From assembly GCA_038049695.1 (NCBI GenBank), contig CP142454.1:91874001-91938000 (forward strand): 64,000 nucleotides of DNA, in the 5' to 3' direction. This document shows positions 33,971 to 45,305 of this stretch, in pieces. The position numbers and the translations under genes are program-made. A model generated the notes under the pieces. It searched no databases. It worked only from the letters and a program-made list of their open reading frames with translations, and was not told the DNA's origin. How positions within the stretch are numbered: position 1 is the first letter of the stretch; every line of letters begins with the position of its first letter. Origin of the DNA: Cinnamomum chago (lineage: Eukaryota; Streptophyta; Magnoliopsida; Laurales; Lauraceae).

Positions 33971-34705
33971 TTACAGAGTTGAGTCATGAGGATACCAGAT
34001 ACCATAATGAGAAGTCCCATTAATATATTTTATGATACGTTTAACAGCTTTAATGTGAGACTCTCGGGGATCAGATTGATACCTAGCACATATTCCAACG
34101 CTAAAAGAGATATCAGGTCGGCTAGCAGTGAGATAGAGAAGGCTTCCTATCATGCTCCTATAAAGTTTTTGGTCAACTTTCTTACCCTGAAGGTCACTAG
34201 AGATTTTAGTAGTGGAGCTCATGGGATTGCAACTAGTCTTAGATTCTCCTAAGCCAAACTTTTTCACTATTTCTAGAGCAAACTTGGATTGACTAAGAAA
34301 GATACCATGATCAGTCTGACTAACTTGTAATCCTAGAAAGAATTGTAGGGGACCGACCAGACTCATCTCAAAAGTGGAGCTCATCAATTCTGAGAATCCT
34401 TGTGCTAGTTTCTCTGAAGTAGATCCAAACACTATATCATCAACATAGATTTGAGCTACAAGAATGTTTTGATCAATCTTCTTGATAAACAGGGTCTTAT
34501 CAACTTTCCCACATTCAAAATCATTTTCAATCAGATGATTTGTAAGCTTTTCATACCAAGCCCGAGGTGCTTGCTTTAATCCATAGAGAGCTTTCTTGAG
34601 TTTATAAACATACTCAGGATGATGAGGGTCTTCAAAACCTTCTGGTTGAGTAACATAGACATCTTCTTCAATTTCTTCATTCAATAAGGCAATTTTGACA
34701 TCCAT
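33971..34705 (-). pseudogene. copia reverse transcriptase, catalytic half
   Basis: It begins [18 protein letters not shown] and carries [15 protein letters not shown], the catalytic [11 protein letters not shown] box and the RT/RNase H junction [16 protein letters not shown]. It directly follows the upstream ORF in frame; only one stop codon (34706-34708), where other copia elements have Gln (KLYQMDVK), separates the two. It ends at a stop around YPHDSTL. Confidence 0.9.
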
Positions 34706-36880
34706 CTAATATAGTTTGATTCTCATGTTACTCGCATAACTCAATAGGATTCTTATTGACTCCAAACGGGCTACGGGAGCAAAAGTTTCTTCAAAATCAA
34801 TTCCTTCTATTTGAGCATATCCTTTTGCTACTGGTCTAGCTTTGTTTCTCACAACATTTCCAGATTCATCTGACTTGTTCTTGAAAATCCACTTAGTGCC
34901 TATGGGGTTTTTCTCTGCAGGCAGTGGGACAAGATCCCAAACATCATTCTTCTTAAATTGATTCAATTCTTCTTGCATAGCTTCCATCCATTCAGATTTT
35001 GATTCAGCTTCAGAAAAATTCTTAGGCTCGATTTGAGAGACAAAGGAGTAATGAGCACATAGGTTTTGGACTTGTCTCCGGGTGATAACCCCACTGCTGA
35101 TATCTCCAATAACATTATCCAATGTGTGATTTTTCATTAATTTTGTTGGAACAATGGCTTTGGAAGGAATGATCTCATTACTATCTCTTGGACTAGATTG
35201 ATCAATATTCATTTCAACTTCATCATCATCTTGAAGAATTCTTCCAACTTGATTCGTGTCATCGATGACAACATGAGCTGACTCCATTATGGTCATGGTT
35301 CTATGATTAAAAACTCTGTATGCTTTGCTCCTTTCAGAATAGCCTAGGAAAATTCCTTCATTAGATTTAGGCTCAAATTTTTCTAACTGCTCCCTATCTC
35401 TTAGAATATAACATTTGCTTCCAAACCCTTTCAAATACCCCAAATTAGGTTTCCTTTCAAAATAAAGTTCGTAAGGGGTTTTGTTGGTATTCTTAGTGAG
35501 ATAGACTCTGTTGATGAGATAACAAGCAGTATTCATAGCTTCCGCCCATAGATTACGAGAGAGATTCTTTTCATTAAGCATGGTCCTAGCCATTTCTTGA
35601 ATAACTCTATTTCTCCTTTCAGCTACTCCATTTTGTTGAGGAGTTTTAGGAGCAAAATATTGATGATTAATTCCATGACTCTCACAATATTTAGCAAATT
35701 TTTCATTTTCAAATTCTCCCCCATGATCACTTCTAATCTTCCGAATTTTACAATCCTTTTCCACTTGTATCTTATTAGAAATTCTTATGATATTATCCAC
35801 AGCATCTGATTTGGCATGTAGAAAAGCAATCCATCCAAAATGAGAATAATCATCTACCATAACCAGAATAAATTTCTTTCCTCCAATACTTTGCACTGGT
35901 GCAGGTCCAATCAAGTCCATGTGGATTAATTCAAGAGGACAAGAAGACGATATATCCTTTAAACCTTTAAAGCTCTTCTTGATTTGTTTTCCCAGTTGGC
36001 AAGCCTTGCAGAGTTTAGCTTTTTCATCACTTAACTTGGGAATCCCTTTCACAATTTCATTCTTTGACAAGGTTTTCATCAATTTGAAATTTATGTGACC
36101 CATCCTTTGGTGCCATAGGTAATTCTCGTGATCTTTAGTTATCAAGCACCTAGATTCATTGTCATCACATTCTTCTATAATGTAAATGTTTCCTTTTGTC
36201 CTTGATCCAGTAAGAATAACTTGATGAGTTTTATCATTTACCACTTTGCAAGATTGACTGTCAAAGACTACCTTGTTTCCTTTGTCACATAATTGGCTAA
36301 TGTTAAGAAGATTATGTTTCAATCCTTCCACAAGAAATACATCATTTAAAGTAGGTATTTGATCTCCTTTTACACTTCCCTTGCCAATGATTTGCGCTTT
36401 ACTATTGTCTCCAAACGAAACATTTCCTCCATCATATTCCACTATAGAGCTGAATCTAGATCGGTCTCCTGTCATGTGTTTAGAACAACCACTATCTAAG
36501 AACCAAGTAGGGTTTTCCTTAGCTTTTAAGGCGGTTTGAACTATGAGACTCTCAAAGTTTGTTCCTTTTACCATCCAAGTAGACAAAGGAGATTTATAGG
36601 GAATAGTCTTGGGGGCAAATTTGAAAGGTATTCTAGAGGGATTTTTGAGAGACAACCTAATTTTGTAAGGGAAATTAGGGACCAAATGTTCACTACGATT
36701 GAAAAAATGACAAGTCCATCTAGGGGTATAATTTCTCTCAACTATAGGTTTGTGGGGAGTCTTAGTAGATTCTTGAAAACTATTCTTCATGACACTAGGG
36801 GAACCTTCAAAACCTAGTCCTTTCGTATCACCATAAATTTTATGCATGCCCAACATTTGATAAAATTCGTCATTTCCCAA
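34706..36880 (-). pseudogene. copia pol: protease, integrase, RT N-terminus
   Basis: In this 724-residue open piece the protease has [13 protein letters not shown] near residue 135 (Asp-Ser-Gly active site). The GAG-pre-integrase zinc region has [12 protein letters not shown] and CKACQLGK. The integrase core has [19 protein letters not shown] and [12 protein letters not shown] (D, D, E present). The RT start includes WKxPEA-like [10 protein letters not shown] and [11 protein letters not shown]. The frame ends in the stop at the KLYQMDVK position. The Met at 36880 is internal; a frameshift around 36885 separates it from gag. Confidence 0.9.
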
Positions 36881-36890
36881 GGTGAATTTG

Positions 36891-38329
36891 TCAACAATGA
36901 ATTTTTCCTTTATTAAGTTTTATTTGGAGAGAGTTTGTTTCAAGTTGACTAGATTCAAGTTTGGATTGTAAATTATGAATTTGTTTTTTAGCATGAGCTA
37001 AATCTTCATTAAGAGTGGTGATTTGATGTTCCAAGTTGTTTTTCTCATTGATTGTTAATTTCAATTCATCTTTTATGATACTAACTTCATTAACAAACTT
37101 TTTGGAATCTTTTTTTAAAATTTTATTTTTCTTAATTAAGATTTCCCAATTTTCATATAGTTCATCATAAGCTTGTTGAATTCCATTATCTTCATCTTCC
37201 TCATTTGTTTCTTCTTGTCCTAATGTGTCATCTATTAATGTATTATGCTCATTTGGATTTTCAATAGATGAAAGTAGAAGCCAATTAGGGAAATTTTCAT
37301 CTTCATCATTTGAGGATTCATTTTTGTCACAATCTTCATCTTCCTCATCCCAAGTTATGTTTAATGCCTTTTTTCCTTTCTTATCCCCTTTTTCAAATTC
37401 TTTAGGGGTGGACCAATTTTGAGCAATGTGTCCAAACCCCTTGCAATTGTAACATTGCACATCCTTTTTAATTAGAGATCCTTTGGGATTTCTTTGGAAT
37501 CTAGGACTTTTGCTTTCACTAAAATTTGTATTGTTCTTGTTGTTACTAAAGAACTTTTTATATTTCTTAACAAATAAAGTATTGTCCTCATCACTATCAA
37601 CTTCACTTTCATTTTCTTTAGATTGAGAGGAAAAAGCTACTCCTTTCTTTTTGTCTTGAACTTCAAAGTCTAATTCATATGTAAGGAGATTTCCTCTTAG
37701 TTCTTCAATTTTGATTTTGTCAACATCTTTGCTTTCTATTATGGCTGCAATTTTAGGTTTGAATCTTTTTGGAAGAGATCTTAAAATTTTTCTGACAGCT
37801 TTAGATTCATCCATTTTTTCTCCTAGACCAATAAGGGAGTTGACAATTTCCATGAATTTAGAGTAGAACTCATCAAATGTTTCTTCTTCAAGCATTTTAA
37901 TGTCTTCTAATTTAGAGGTCAACATTTGAATTTTGGCTATCTTGACCTGATCTGTGCCTTCATGGGTGGTCTCTAAGGTATCCCAAACTTCTTTAGCAGT
38001 GTTGCAATTTACTACTTTATTAAACTCTTCTTGGGTTAGAGCACAATCTAGTGAATTTTTTGCCTTAGCATTTAAGTTTGCTCTATCCTTTTCCCCTTGA
38101 GTCCAAGTATTTTTGGGTTTGATTTTCATGGATATGACATTCCCTTCAGAGTCTTTTTCTGTGGTAGTGGGAGGATGATAGCCATCTTAATTGATGTTCC
38201 ACACATCTAAGGTTTGGGATTCTAAGAACACTTGCATTCTAATTTTCCAATAGCGATAGTGTGTTCCATTAAACAAAGGAGGTCTATTGGTGGCATTTCC
38301 TTCACCAATTGAGATTGCATGGTGGCAAC
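36891..38329 (-). pseudogene. copia gag with damaged zinc knuckle
   Basis: The open frame starts at Met 38129, but homologous coding text extends upstream to about 38329 (RPPLFNGTHYRYWK, then LDVWNIN) with a TAA at 38187-38189. A likely one-base loss sits beside the original ATG near 38330. The region has the UBN2-like capsid domain (LTQEEFNKVVNC, FDEFYSKFMEIVNSL), then a zinc knuckle CYNCKGFGHIAQNW. Its last ligand is Trp instead of Cys. A long acidic and coiled-coil tail (Asn/Glu/Lys-rich, heptad-like from about residue 330) follows, which fits Sirevirus-type long Gag. Confidence 0.85.
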
Positions 38330-38390
38330 AAAAGAAAAACACTCACTAGGATTCTAACTCTAGGTGGTTAAACCAAAACAAGAGCAACCT

Positions 38391-38403
38391 TGCTCTGATA
38401 CCA
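38391..38403 (-). other. primer-binding site of copia element
   Basis: The reverse strand reads TTGGTATCAGAGC directly beside the 5' LTR (which begins at 38406 on the plus strand), matching the initiator tRNA-Met type. Confidence 0.88.
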
Positions 38404-38405
38404 AT

Positions 38406-40056
38406 TGAAAGACCAAGACCGAATCCTGGGGGGGGTTGGTGAATAGGGTGAGCTCTAAAAACCTTGACCAATTTGAATTCTTTTAACTTCTAAGTCAATT
38501 AAGTTTTGATGAAGATTAATTGTTTTGTGATAGATAGAAATCTCTAAGATAAGCATACACAAAGAATCACCAACTACAATCTTCAATCAACCAAAAGTAA
38601 ATCATTCATGAAAAGAAGACAAAAGATCAATCACCATGACAAGCACATTTATAGTGGTTCGGCAAAAATGCCTACATCCACTCCCGGTACACCTACCGGA
38701 TTTCACTAACTCAATTAAGGTTTAGGATCACCTCAAACCTTACAATTCATCACTATGCTTTCAAGGCTAAGCATAAACCTTTACAACATATGTTTCTCAA
38801 GGCTAAGCATAAAACTCAACAACTAGAAATTTTCTCTCTTAAGAAATATGCCTATGAATGCATGGATTAAGAGAACTATATAAGTGCAAAAGAGTGCCTC
38901 TAAATAGGCTAAGTAGAAAATGAAATCTCAACTTCTAGCAACATACATATGAATGACAAAGTCTATGAATAATGAATTTACTAGAAATTACCCTTCCTCT
39001 TTTTGAAAAGATGAAACTTTGAATGATGCAAAGATGATAATAATATGTTTGAGAAAGAGTTGTTTGCCTAACACATGAATTTAACAAAGTGAACTAACAT
39101 GTTTTCAAAGAAGATAAACTAAAGCTTAACAAGTTGGTTTTTGAAACAAGAAAACAAATTCATATGAAACATAAACTATATGTTGTATTCATAAAGCTTA
39201 TGAGATTTGTAAAGTTCTAAGCATGTTATGAAGGACAACATTTCAATAGAAAAGCATCTAATTCATCATGCATTGAAGAGAAACAAGATAGTGAAACAAA
39301 ACATGATTTTAAAGAACTTAGGATTAAAGAAAGCACACCCATTAGAAGATCAAAGGTTGAATCAATGGAATGGCTTCATAATCCCTTCAAAGATGCTCTA
39401 GAAAAGTTGCAAGTCCTTGGCCTCAAAAGTCCTTGAAAGTTCAGCAACTTTTTCGAAACAAAAAGCTACTTTTTATAAAGAAAAAGTTCCCAATGGATAG
39501 TGCCCGGTTGACCTGGTACAGGGCCGGGTCGACCGGGTACACACAATGGCTAGAAATCTGACCGTTGTGCTTAAAAAACCCTGTCGACCTGTAGTGTGCC
39601 CGGTCGACTGGGTCCGGCCACACAGGCAGGTCGACTTGGAGCATGCTCAGAATTCCTGATTTTTTAGAAACTTGCAATATTGATGGCATTTTCCAGGGAA
39701 CTTTGAGGCACATTTCTCAAGCATGGAATTCATGACTGAAAAAGGATGAAAACTGAATTTCTAAATTCATGCAAACTCCAAATCAAAATAATGATTTAAA
39801 GAAGGAAACTTTGGAAAGCTTGAAAGATCTTTGAACTTAAAGGATAAAACACTTTGAGGCTAGAAAATCTGAAATCAAAACTCCATGATCTTAAGATACA
39901 AAACTGATTTGAAAACCATGCATATCAAGAGATAAAAACAAAGATTAAGAGAAATATGCATGAAGATCCTATGAATAAGAACATGAATGAATGAGAGGAC
40001 AAGCTTATGAAAATGAATGCATCCTATCAAATTGCAACAAAACAAAAACTCTAACA
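38406..40056 (-). mobile_element. 5' LTR of copia element
   Basis: It is 1,651 bp, reverse strand TGTTAGAGTTTTTG at 40056 to GGTCTTTCA at 38406. The substitutions against the 3' LTR are few but include loss of the perfect palindrome (CGGTCGACTG near 39601), so the insertion is not very recent. Confidence 0.92.
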
Positions 40057-40178
40057 TTCTTATCCAATTTTTTTGCGGTAGATGGATTCTTATCCAATTT
40101 TATTGCGGTAGCATTTATGGTATTAGAGGATACAGGTTCTGGTTTTACTTGTCGTGCCATGGCTTCCAATGCTTTAAA
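40057..40178 (-). pseudogene. kinesin-12-like exon, part before the copia insertion
   Basis: On the reverse strand the acceptor ACCAG at 40179-40183 opens an exon reading FKALEAMARQVKPEPV and then KLDKNPSTAKKLDKN up to the copia edge. It continues across the element at 31435. The text matches my recollection of the coiled-coil part of plant kinesin-12 proteins before SPFKCIGLGL. A 30-bp direct duplication (TTCTTATCCAATTT... at 40057 and 40087) lies exactly at the insertion site and adds residues. Confidence 0.55.
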
Positions 40179-40299
40179 CTGGTTTTCAGTTTTAAAGATA
40201 GTAGTTAGAGAAACCAAAAAAGGGCAAAAAGGAACCAACCTATGCTTCCCAGCCTCCAGAGAAATTGGGTCTAGAAATCTTATCTGCAAAATTGTTTAC

Positions 40300-40374
40300 C
40301 TTTTGCTTGTACTCAAGTCCTTGTGCCTCTGCATGCATGTTTAGTTCAGAGATATGTTCTTTGCACTGTGCAAT
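40300..40374 (-). pseudogene. kinesin-12-like internal exon (75 nt)
   Basis: The reverse strand has CTACAG|ATTG at the 5' side and AAAAG|GTAAAC at the 3' side, giving a phase-0 exon of 25 codons, IAQCKEHISELNMHAEAQGL then EYKQK. It joins in phase to the next exon (FKALEAM). Clean splice sites and an open frame suggest this was a real exon of a kinesin-12-like gene. Confidence 0.58.
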
Positions 40375-41099
40375 CTGTAGACAAATAACTGTAAGTTTCA
40401 ATATTCACTTTGTTGAGGATACAATTATTAGGTTAGGTCATTTAACAATAATTTTGTGGAACTCTCTTACAACCTCCCATCACTCTTAAGTGTTGCTCAT
40501 TAGTTTTTAAGTATAATAATAAATTAAATTTGACCATGTCCATGACAACAATCAATAAGAGGAAAAGAAAAAGAAAAAGAAACCAAAAAACACGCTATGA
40601 ATTCAATTCAGCATCATATGCTCACATGTAAAATGGTCTAAGGCAGGACAACATGTAGAAGACTTTTCTCTTTTTTCTTATAAAAGTAATTTTTTAGAAT
40701 TTCCATATGATCTGCTTGAAGGGGGAGCGTAGTTCCCATTTTACTGTTTCAAGAATTTTGCATGCCCTGGAAGGCCATTTCAGAACTTTCTTCTCATTTT
40801 TCACAAGACAGAAAATCCTACAACTTGCCCATAAGGGTTTACACATCCAGAAAGATGTGTGAGGTTTTCAGTCTAATTGTGCTCTATTTATGCTTCCTTT
40901 TTATTCATCATAAGGGGCTAGGACCAATGGTTTCGGTTGAGTTTGTTTTGTTTCTTGTTTATTTGTTTATAAACAACACATGTATTGTAAGTAATGGACT
41001 ATTTTTAGAGATCATTGGGGAATAATATCGAATAGCAATGAATTGATGGAGTTCTTTTCTTGTGTCTTATCTTTGGCAATTCACTATCTATCTACTATT
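40375..41099. other. probable intron or flank of the kinesin-like fragment; no gene seen
   Basis: This is AT-rich sequence without convincing coding text on either strand. Small ORFs here lack recognisable motifs. Purine-rich AAAAGAAAAAGAAAAAG lies near 40561. Confidence 0.5.
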
Positions 41100-41215
41100 C
41101 ATTGCTATTCTCAGCTAAAAATTTATCAATTAAATTGTTAGCTTTCTCCATTGTCTTCTTCAATTCATCTTCTGACGTTTGATACTTGTCACAAAAAGAT
41201 GCAATATGGATCAAC
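41100..41215 (-). pseudogene. possible further exon of the kinesin-12-like fragment
   Basis: The reverse strand has TTTGCAG| before 41215 and then the open text LIHIASFCDKYQTSEDELKK and EKANNLIDKFLAEN, strongly helical. It ends at a stop near 41100 without a clear donor. Strand and position fit the kinesin-like exons, but the family match is uncertain. Confidence 0.4.
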
Positions 41216-41507
41216 CTGCAAATACCACCATCCAAAAGAGAGGCAAGTTAATTCATTTTGTATAACATGTTAACTAGAAAAGCAAAAACTGAGTTTAGAG
41301 GAAAAGTTTATCAACTGAACATAGCTATGACATTCATGCATAGATCCTTAACCAATGTTCAACATTGGGTCTTCAAACATGCATTTTCTACTGCTGTTTC
41401 ATTTTGGTTAGATTAGGTAAGAAATGCATGAATAACAGCATGAATAATAAGAATACATGGACTGACCTATTGTTTATAATTCCTAATTACTTGTGATTAG
41501 GTAAGAT
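41216..41507. other. spacer upstream of CACTA transposase; nothing recognised
   Basis: Non-coding AT-rich sequence. No CACTA terminus or LTR boundary could be identified here, so where the CACTA element proper begins relative to the kinesin-like fragment is open. Confidence 0.4.
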
Positions 41508-44500
41508 ATGGACAGGAGTTGGATATTACATTATCATAACCGATTTAGTGCTGAGTATATAGCTGGTGTGAACTCATTTATTGATTTTGCAAAGGCGAAT
41601 TCCCCCGGGCAGTGTTGATTAACTGCCCGTGTATGGATTTTTGTAACCATCGGAAGCAAGACTATGTACCGTGAGAACTCATTTGCACATTCATGGAATG
41701 ATGGTCTCATACCTACGGTGGATTTTGCACGGGGAACCTATAGTTCAACCCGATGATTCGGATGAGAGCGATGATGAATCAGAAGATAATCAGGATGAAT
41801 ACGATGAGTTGATATAGGACCATCGTAGGGGAACTTACTTGGATGAAGATACTAGAGAGGGATGATGTGCATGATTTTGAAAGTTTGTTGAAGGCTTCTC
41901 GGCATGGCCTGTACCCAGGATGCAAAAGTTCAGATACTCTATTATCCTTTGTCATCAAGATATTGCATGTGAAGGTAGAAAGTAGGTGTAGCAACAAGTC
42001 ATTCAACAAGGTTCTGCAGATTTTTAAGGACTTCTTACCCGAAGGTCATGTGGTGCCGGCCTCAGTTTACGAGGCGAAGAAATTATTACGTGACTTGGGC
42101 ATGGGATACAAGAACATAGATGCCTGCAAACACAATTGTGTGTTGTATTGGAAGAAGAATGCTCAATTGGATAAATGTCCAGAATGTGATGAGCCTAGGT
42201 ACAAGGCCAATGATGGCAAGCGAAAGAAGATCCCTCATAAGGTGCTCCGTTACTTCCCATTGATACCGAGGTTACGCAGATTGTATATGTCAAGGAAGAC
42301 AGCCACAGAGATGAGATGGCACAGTGATAAGCGCGTTGACGATGGGATAGCGCGACATCTGGCTGATTCAGTGGAATGGAAAGAATTTGATAAGAAATAT
42401 CCAACGTTTGCCCAAGAGACACGTAATGTGAGGCTGGGGTTAGCCACCGATGGATTCAATCCTTTCGGTAACATGAGCACCTCTTATAGCATGTGGCATG
42501 TCATACTTATGCCCTATAATTTGCCACCATGGATGTGCATGAAGGAGCCATTCTTGATGATGTCATTACTTATTCCAGTACCAAACTCACCGGGAAACGA
42601 TATCGATGTATATCTGAGGCCCTTGGTTGATGAGTTGAAGGAGTTGTGGGATCATGGTGTATTGACTTATGATGCCTCCACTAAACAGACATTTCAAATG
42701 CATGCGCCTGTGATGTGGATGATAAATGACTTTCCTGCGTATGGTAACTTGTCTGGGTGGAGCACTAAAGGTTACAACGCTTGCTCCTCGTGTAACGACG
42801 GCTTGTTAGGGGTGAAGTTGAAAGATAAGATTGGGTACATTGGCCATCGAAAATACTTGGATCTGAACCACCAATGGCGTAGAAGCAAGGCCTTGAACGG
42901 TCAGCCTGAGCGTGAAAAGAATTCTTTGGATTTACCGGGGCAAAAGGTACTAGACCAGCTAGAAAAACTAGTGCCGGTCAAGTTTGGCAAGAATAACAAA
43001 AGACCTCGTGACTTTGGAGAACTGAATTGGAGAAAGAAAAGCATCCTATTTGAACAGCCCTACTGGAAGTGCAAAAGGCTCCGACACAAACTTGATCCTA
43101 TGCACATTGAGAAGAACATCTGTGTATCTTTGGTTAGAACAATTTTGGGCATAAAGGGCAAAAACAAGGGCACCGATAAAGCACGTAAGGATTTGAGAAA
43201 TATGGGCATCAGGCCAGAGTTGCATCTAGTGGAGAGGGGCGATGGATCCAGCTTGAAGCCGCGTGCCTCTTACACTCTGGAACCAAAACATAGAGATGGG
43301 TTTTATGAATTTTTGAAGTCGATCAAATACCCAGACGGCTATGCGGCGAACCTCTCAAGGTGTGTAACCTCGAAAAATGATAAATTAGTTGGTCACATCC
43401 TCTCGACGGCTCGTTAGGTGTGTAACCTCAGTTCTGATTGCCACATCCTTATCCAATGCATCCTTCCTATTGGCATGCACGACTTTCTGAATAAGGATAT
43501 TTGTACAACATTATTTGAGCTAGGCAGCTTTTTCCAAGACATCTGTTCGAAAACACAGAGACAGGATGTTTTGAAAAATTTGGAGGAGCAGATAGTTTTA
43601 ATATTGTGCAAGCTGGAGAGGATTTTTCCTCCTGCTTTCTTTGATGTGATGGTTCATCTATCGGTTCACTTGCCACGCGAGGCCATACTTGGTGGACCGG
43701 TGCAATATCGATGGATGTACCTGATAGAAAGGTAATAGTTGTTGACCATTGATTAATTATTTATGTATTAGGGAAATTTCCATGCATTGAAAATCGTAAT
43801 TATTATCACTGGTTGTTTAAAGGTTTCTGAAGACCCTAAAAGGGTACGTTCGCAACCGAGCTCAGCCTGAAGGTTCGATCGTCGAGGCTTACATTGTCAA
43901 AGAGTGCCTCAGTTTTTGCTCAATGTATTTAAGGCAGACTGATCAAGTACAGCATTATGATGATGGTGGCGAACGTGGCTCGCGGATGTCGGTCTTCACA
44001 CAAATTGTCCGTCCCATTGGACTGCTGCCAAGGGCACATGATCCTTCTCAAAGAGAGCGTGACATGGCTCATTGGTTTGTGCTGAATAATTGCCTCGAGG
44101 TGGAGTCGTATCTACAGTATGTGCTTCAATCTAGCCATATTTATACATTGCTCATTAATTCGTTTATTCAGTCTCTACTCTTACTTATTCATTGGAAGCT
44201 ATCTTGAGTAGGGAACACAAGAACTCAATGCAAGATTAAACATTTGGAGATGTCGGTCAGATACAACGAAAAGAATTTGTAGGATGGTTTAAACAACGTG
44301 TAAGACATATAAAATATTATCATTTTAATTGCTAGATATTATTCGATTACACTTCAAATAACATTAGTCTAATACATTTGTCTTAATCTTCTTATGTAAA
44401 TGAATCAATTGCGAACTCTAGGATCACCGAAAGCTTCCGATGAGATGTGGTCATTAGCAAATGGCCCTAGATCCCTGGTGAATCTTTACCAGGGGTGTGA

Positions 44501-45134
44501 TTCCAAGTGCGTTCGATACCACACTATAGACCGTGAGAAGTGCCATAGGAGCCAGAGTAGCGGCTTGGTCATGGAAGGGGAATACGAAGGGGTGAAACAT
44601 GACTACTATGGCTATATCTGCAAAGTCTGGGAATTGTCCTATCGGCACGGGGGTAAGGTGGTCTTATTTGAATGTGAATGGTACAACACTAGTACCAAGC
44701 ACAAGATAAACATCGAAGACCATGTTACAAGCATTGATATCACGGGTCGTTGGTGTACGGATGATCCATTTGTCCTCCCAAGTCATGTGACAGAAGTCTT
44801 CTACGTCAATGACACAAGCAGAGGAAAAAATTGGAGAGTCATAGAACGGGTCAAGCCTCGGGGAGTATGGGATGTACCTGCTAAGCGGGATGACGACGAC
44901 GATGTGCCTATTGATGCGTTTCAACAAGACGAAACGACGTTTGTTGTCCCAGTCCTCGTCGATGGTACTAGTGTCCAATACTCTAGGGATGATATAGATC
45001 TTGAAATCGTTCTCAGTGATGAATCAATAGACGAGGATGGCGAAGATGGGGATGAAACATTAGTGGAGTACGAAGATGAAGAAGAAAATGATGTTCATAG
45101 TCAAGAAGATGATGACATGGAATTTGGCATGTAG
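41508..45134 (+). pseudogene. CACTA (En/Spm) transposase TnpD-like, tnp2 / DUF4218 / DUF4216
   Basis: It starts at ATG 41508 (MDRSWI), where NRFSAEYIAGVNSFIDFAKAN matches the N-terminal transposase-associated domain. That domain is cut by a deletion and stops up to about 41830. The large open piece 41843-43417 is the tnp2 transposase domain (CPECDEPRYK, GLATDGFNPFGNMSTSYSMWHV, LDPMHIEKNI). After a stop it continues in frame as DUF4218 (43418-43735, LPREAILGGPVQYRWMYLIER). It goes on in exons near 43821-44117 (YVRNRAQPEGSIVEAY), 44207-44302 and 44400-45134 (DUF4216, VVLFECEWYNTS), with an acidic tail. The protein would bind and cut CACTA ends. Confidence 0.85.
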
Positions 45135-45305
45135 TGTTTGTTTCAGTTTTTGCACATGTAACGATTAAGTAAATTAATAAAGATCTTGTCTTACATAATG
45201 ACATTGTGTTCAATTTCTTTTTCTCTTCTGATTTGTTCATATATAGATAAGACATTTCTACATTTCACATTTTATTCTTATTTCTATATATAATAGTTGT
45301 AAAAG

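Larger units (their letters stand above)
31436..40056 (-). mobile_element. Ty1/copia element, Sirevirus-like, 8,621 bp
   Basis: The order on the reverse strand is LTR, primer-binding site, gag, protease, integrase, RT, RNase H, a spacer with several polypurine tracts, LTR. Integrase before RT defines copia. It is flanked by the 5-bp duplication TTCTT (31431-31435 and 40057-40061). The two LTRs (1,657 and 1,651 bp) start TGTTAGAGTTTTTG and end CTTTCA. Repeated purine tracts upstream of the 3' LTR and palindromic motifs in the LTRs fit the Sirevirus group. No env-like ORF was found. Several stops, a frameshift and an RNase H deletion make it non-autonomous. Confidence 0.9.
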
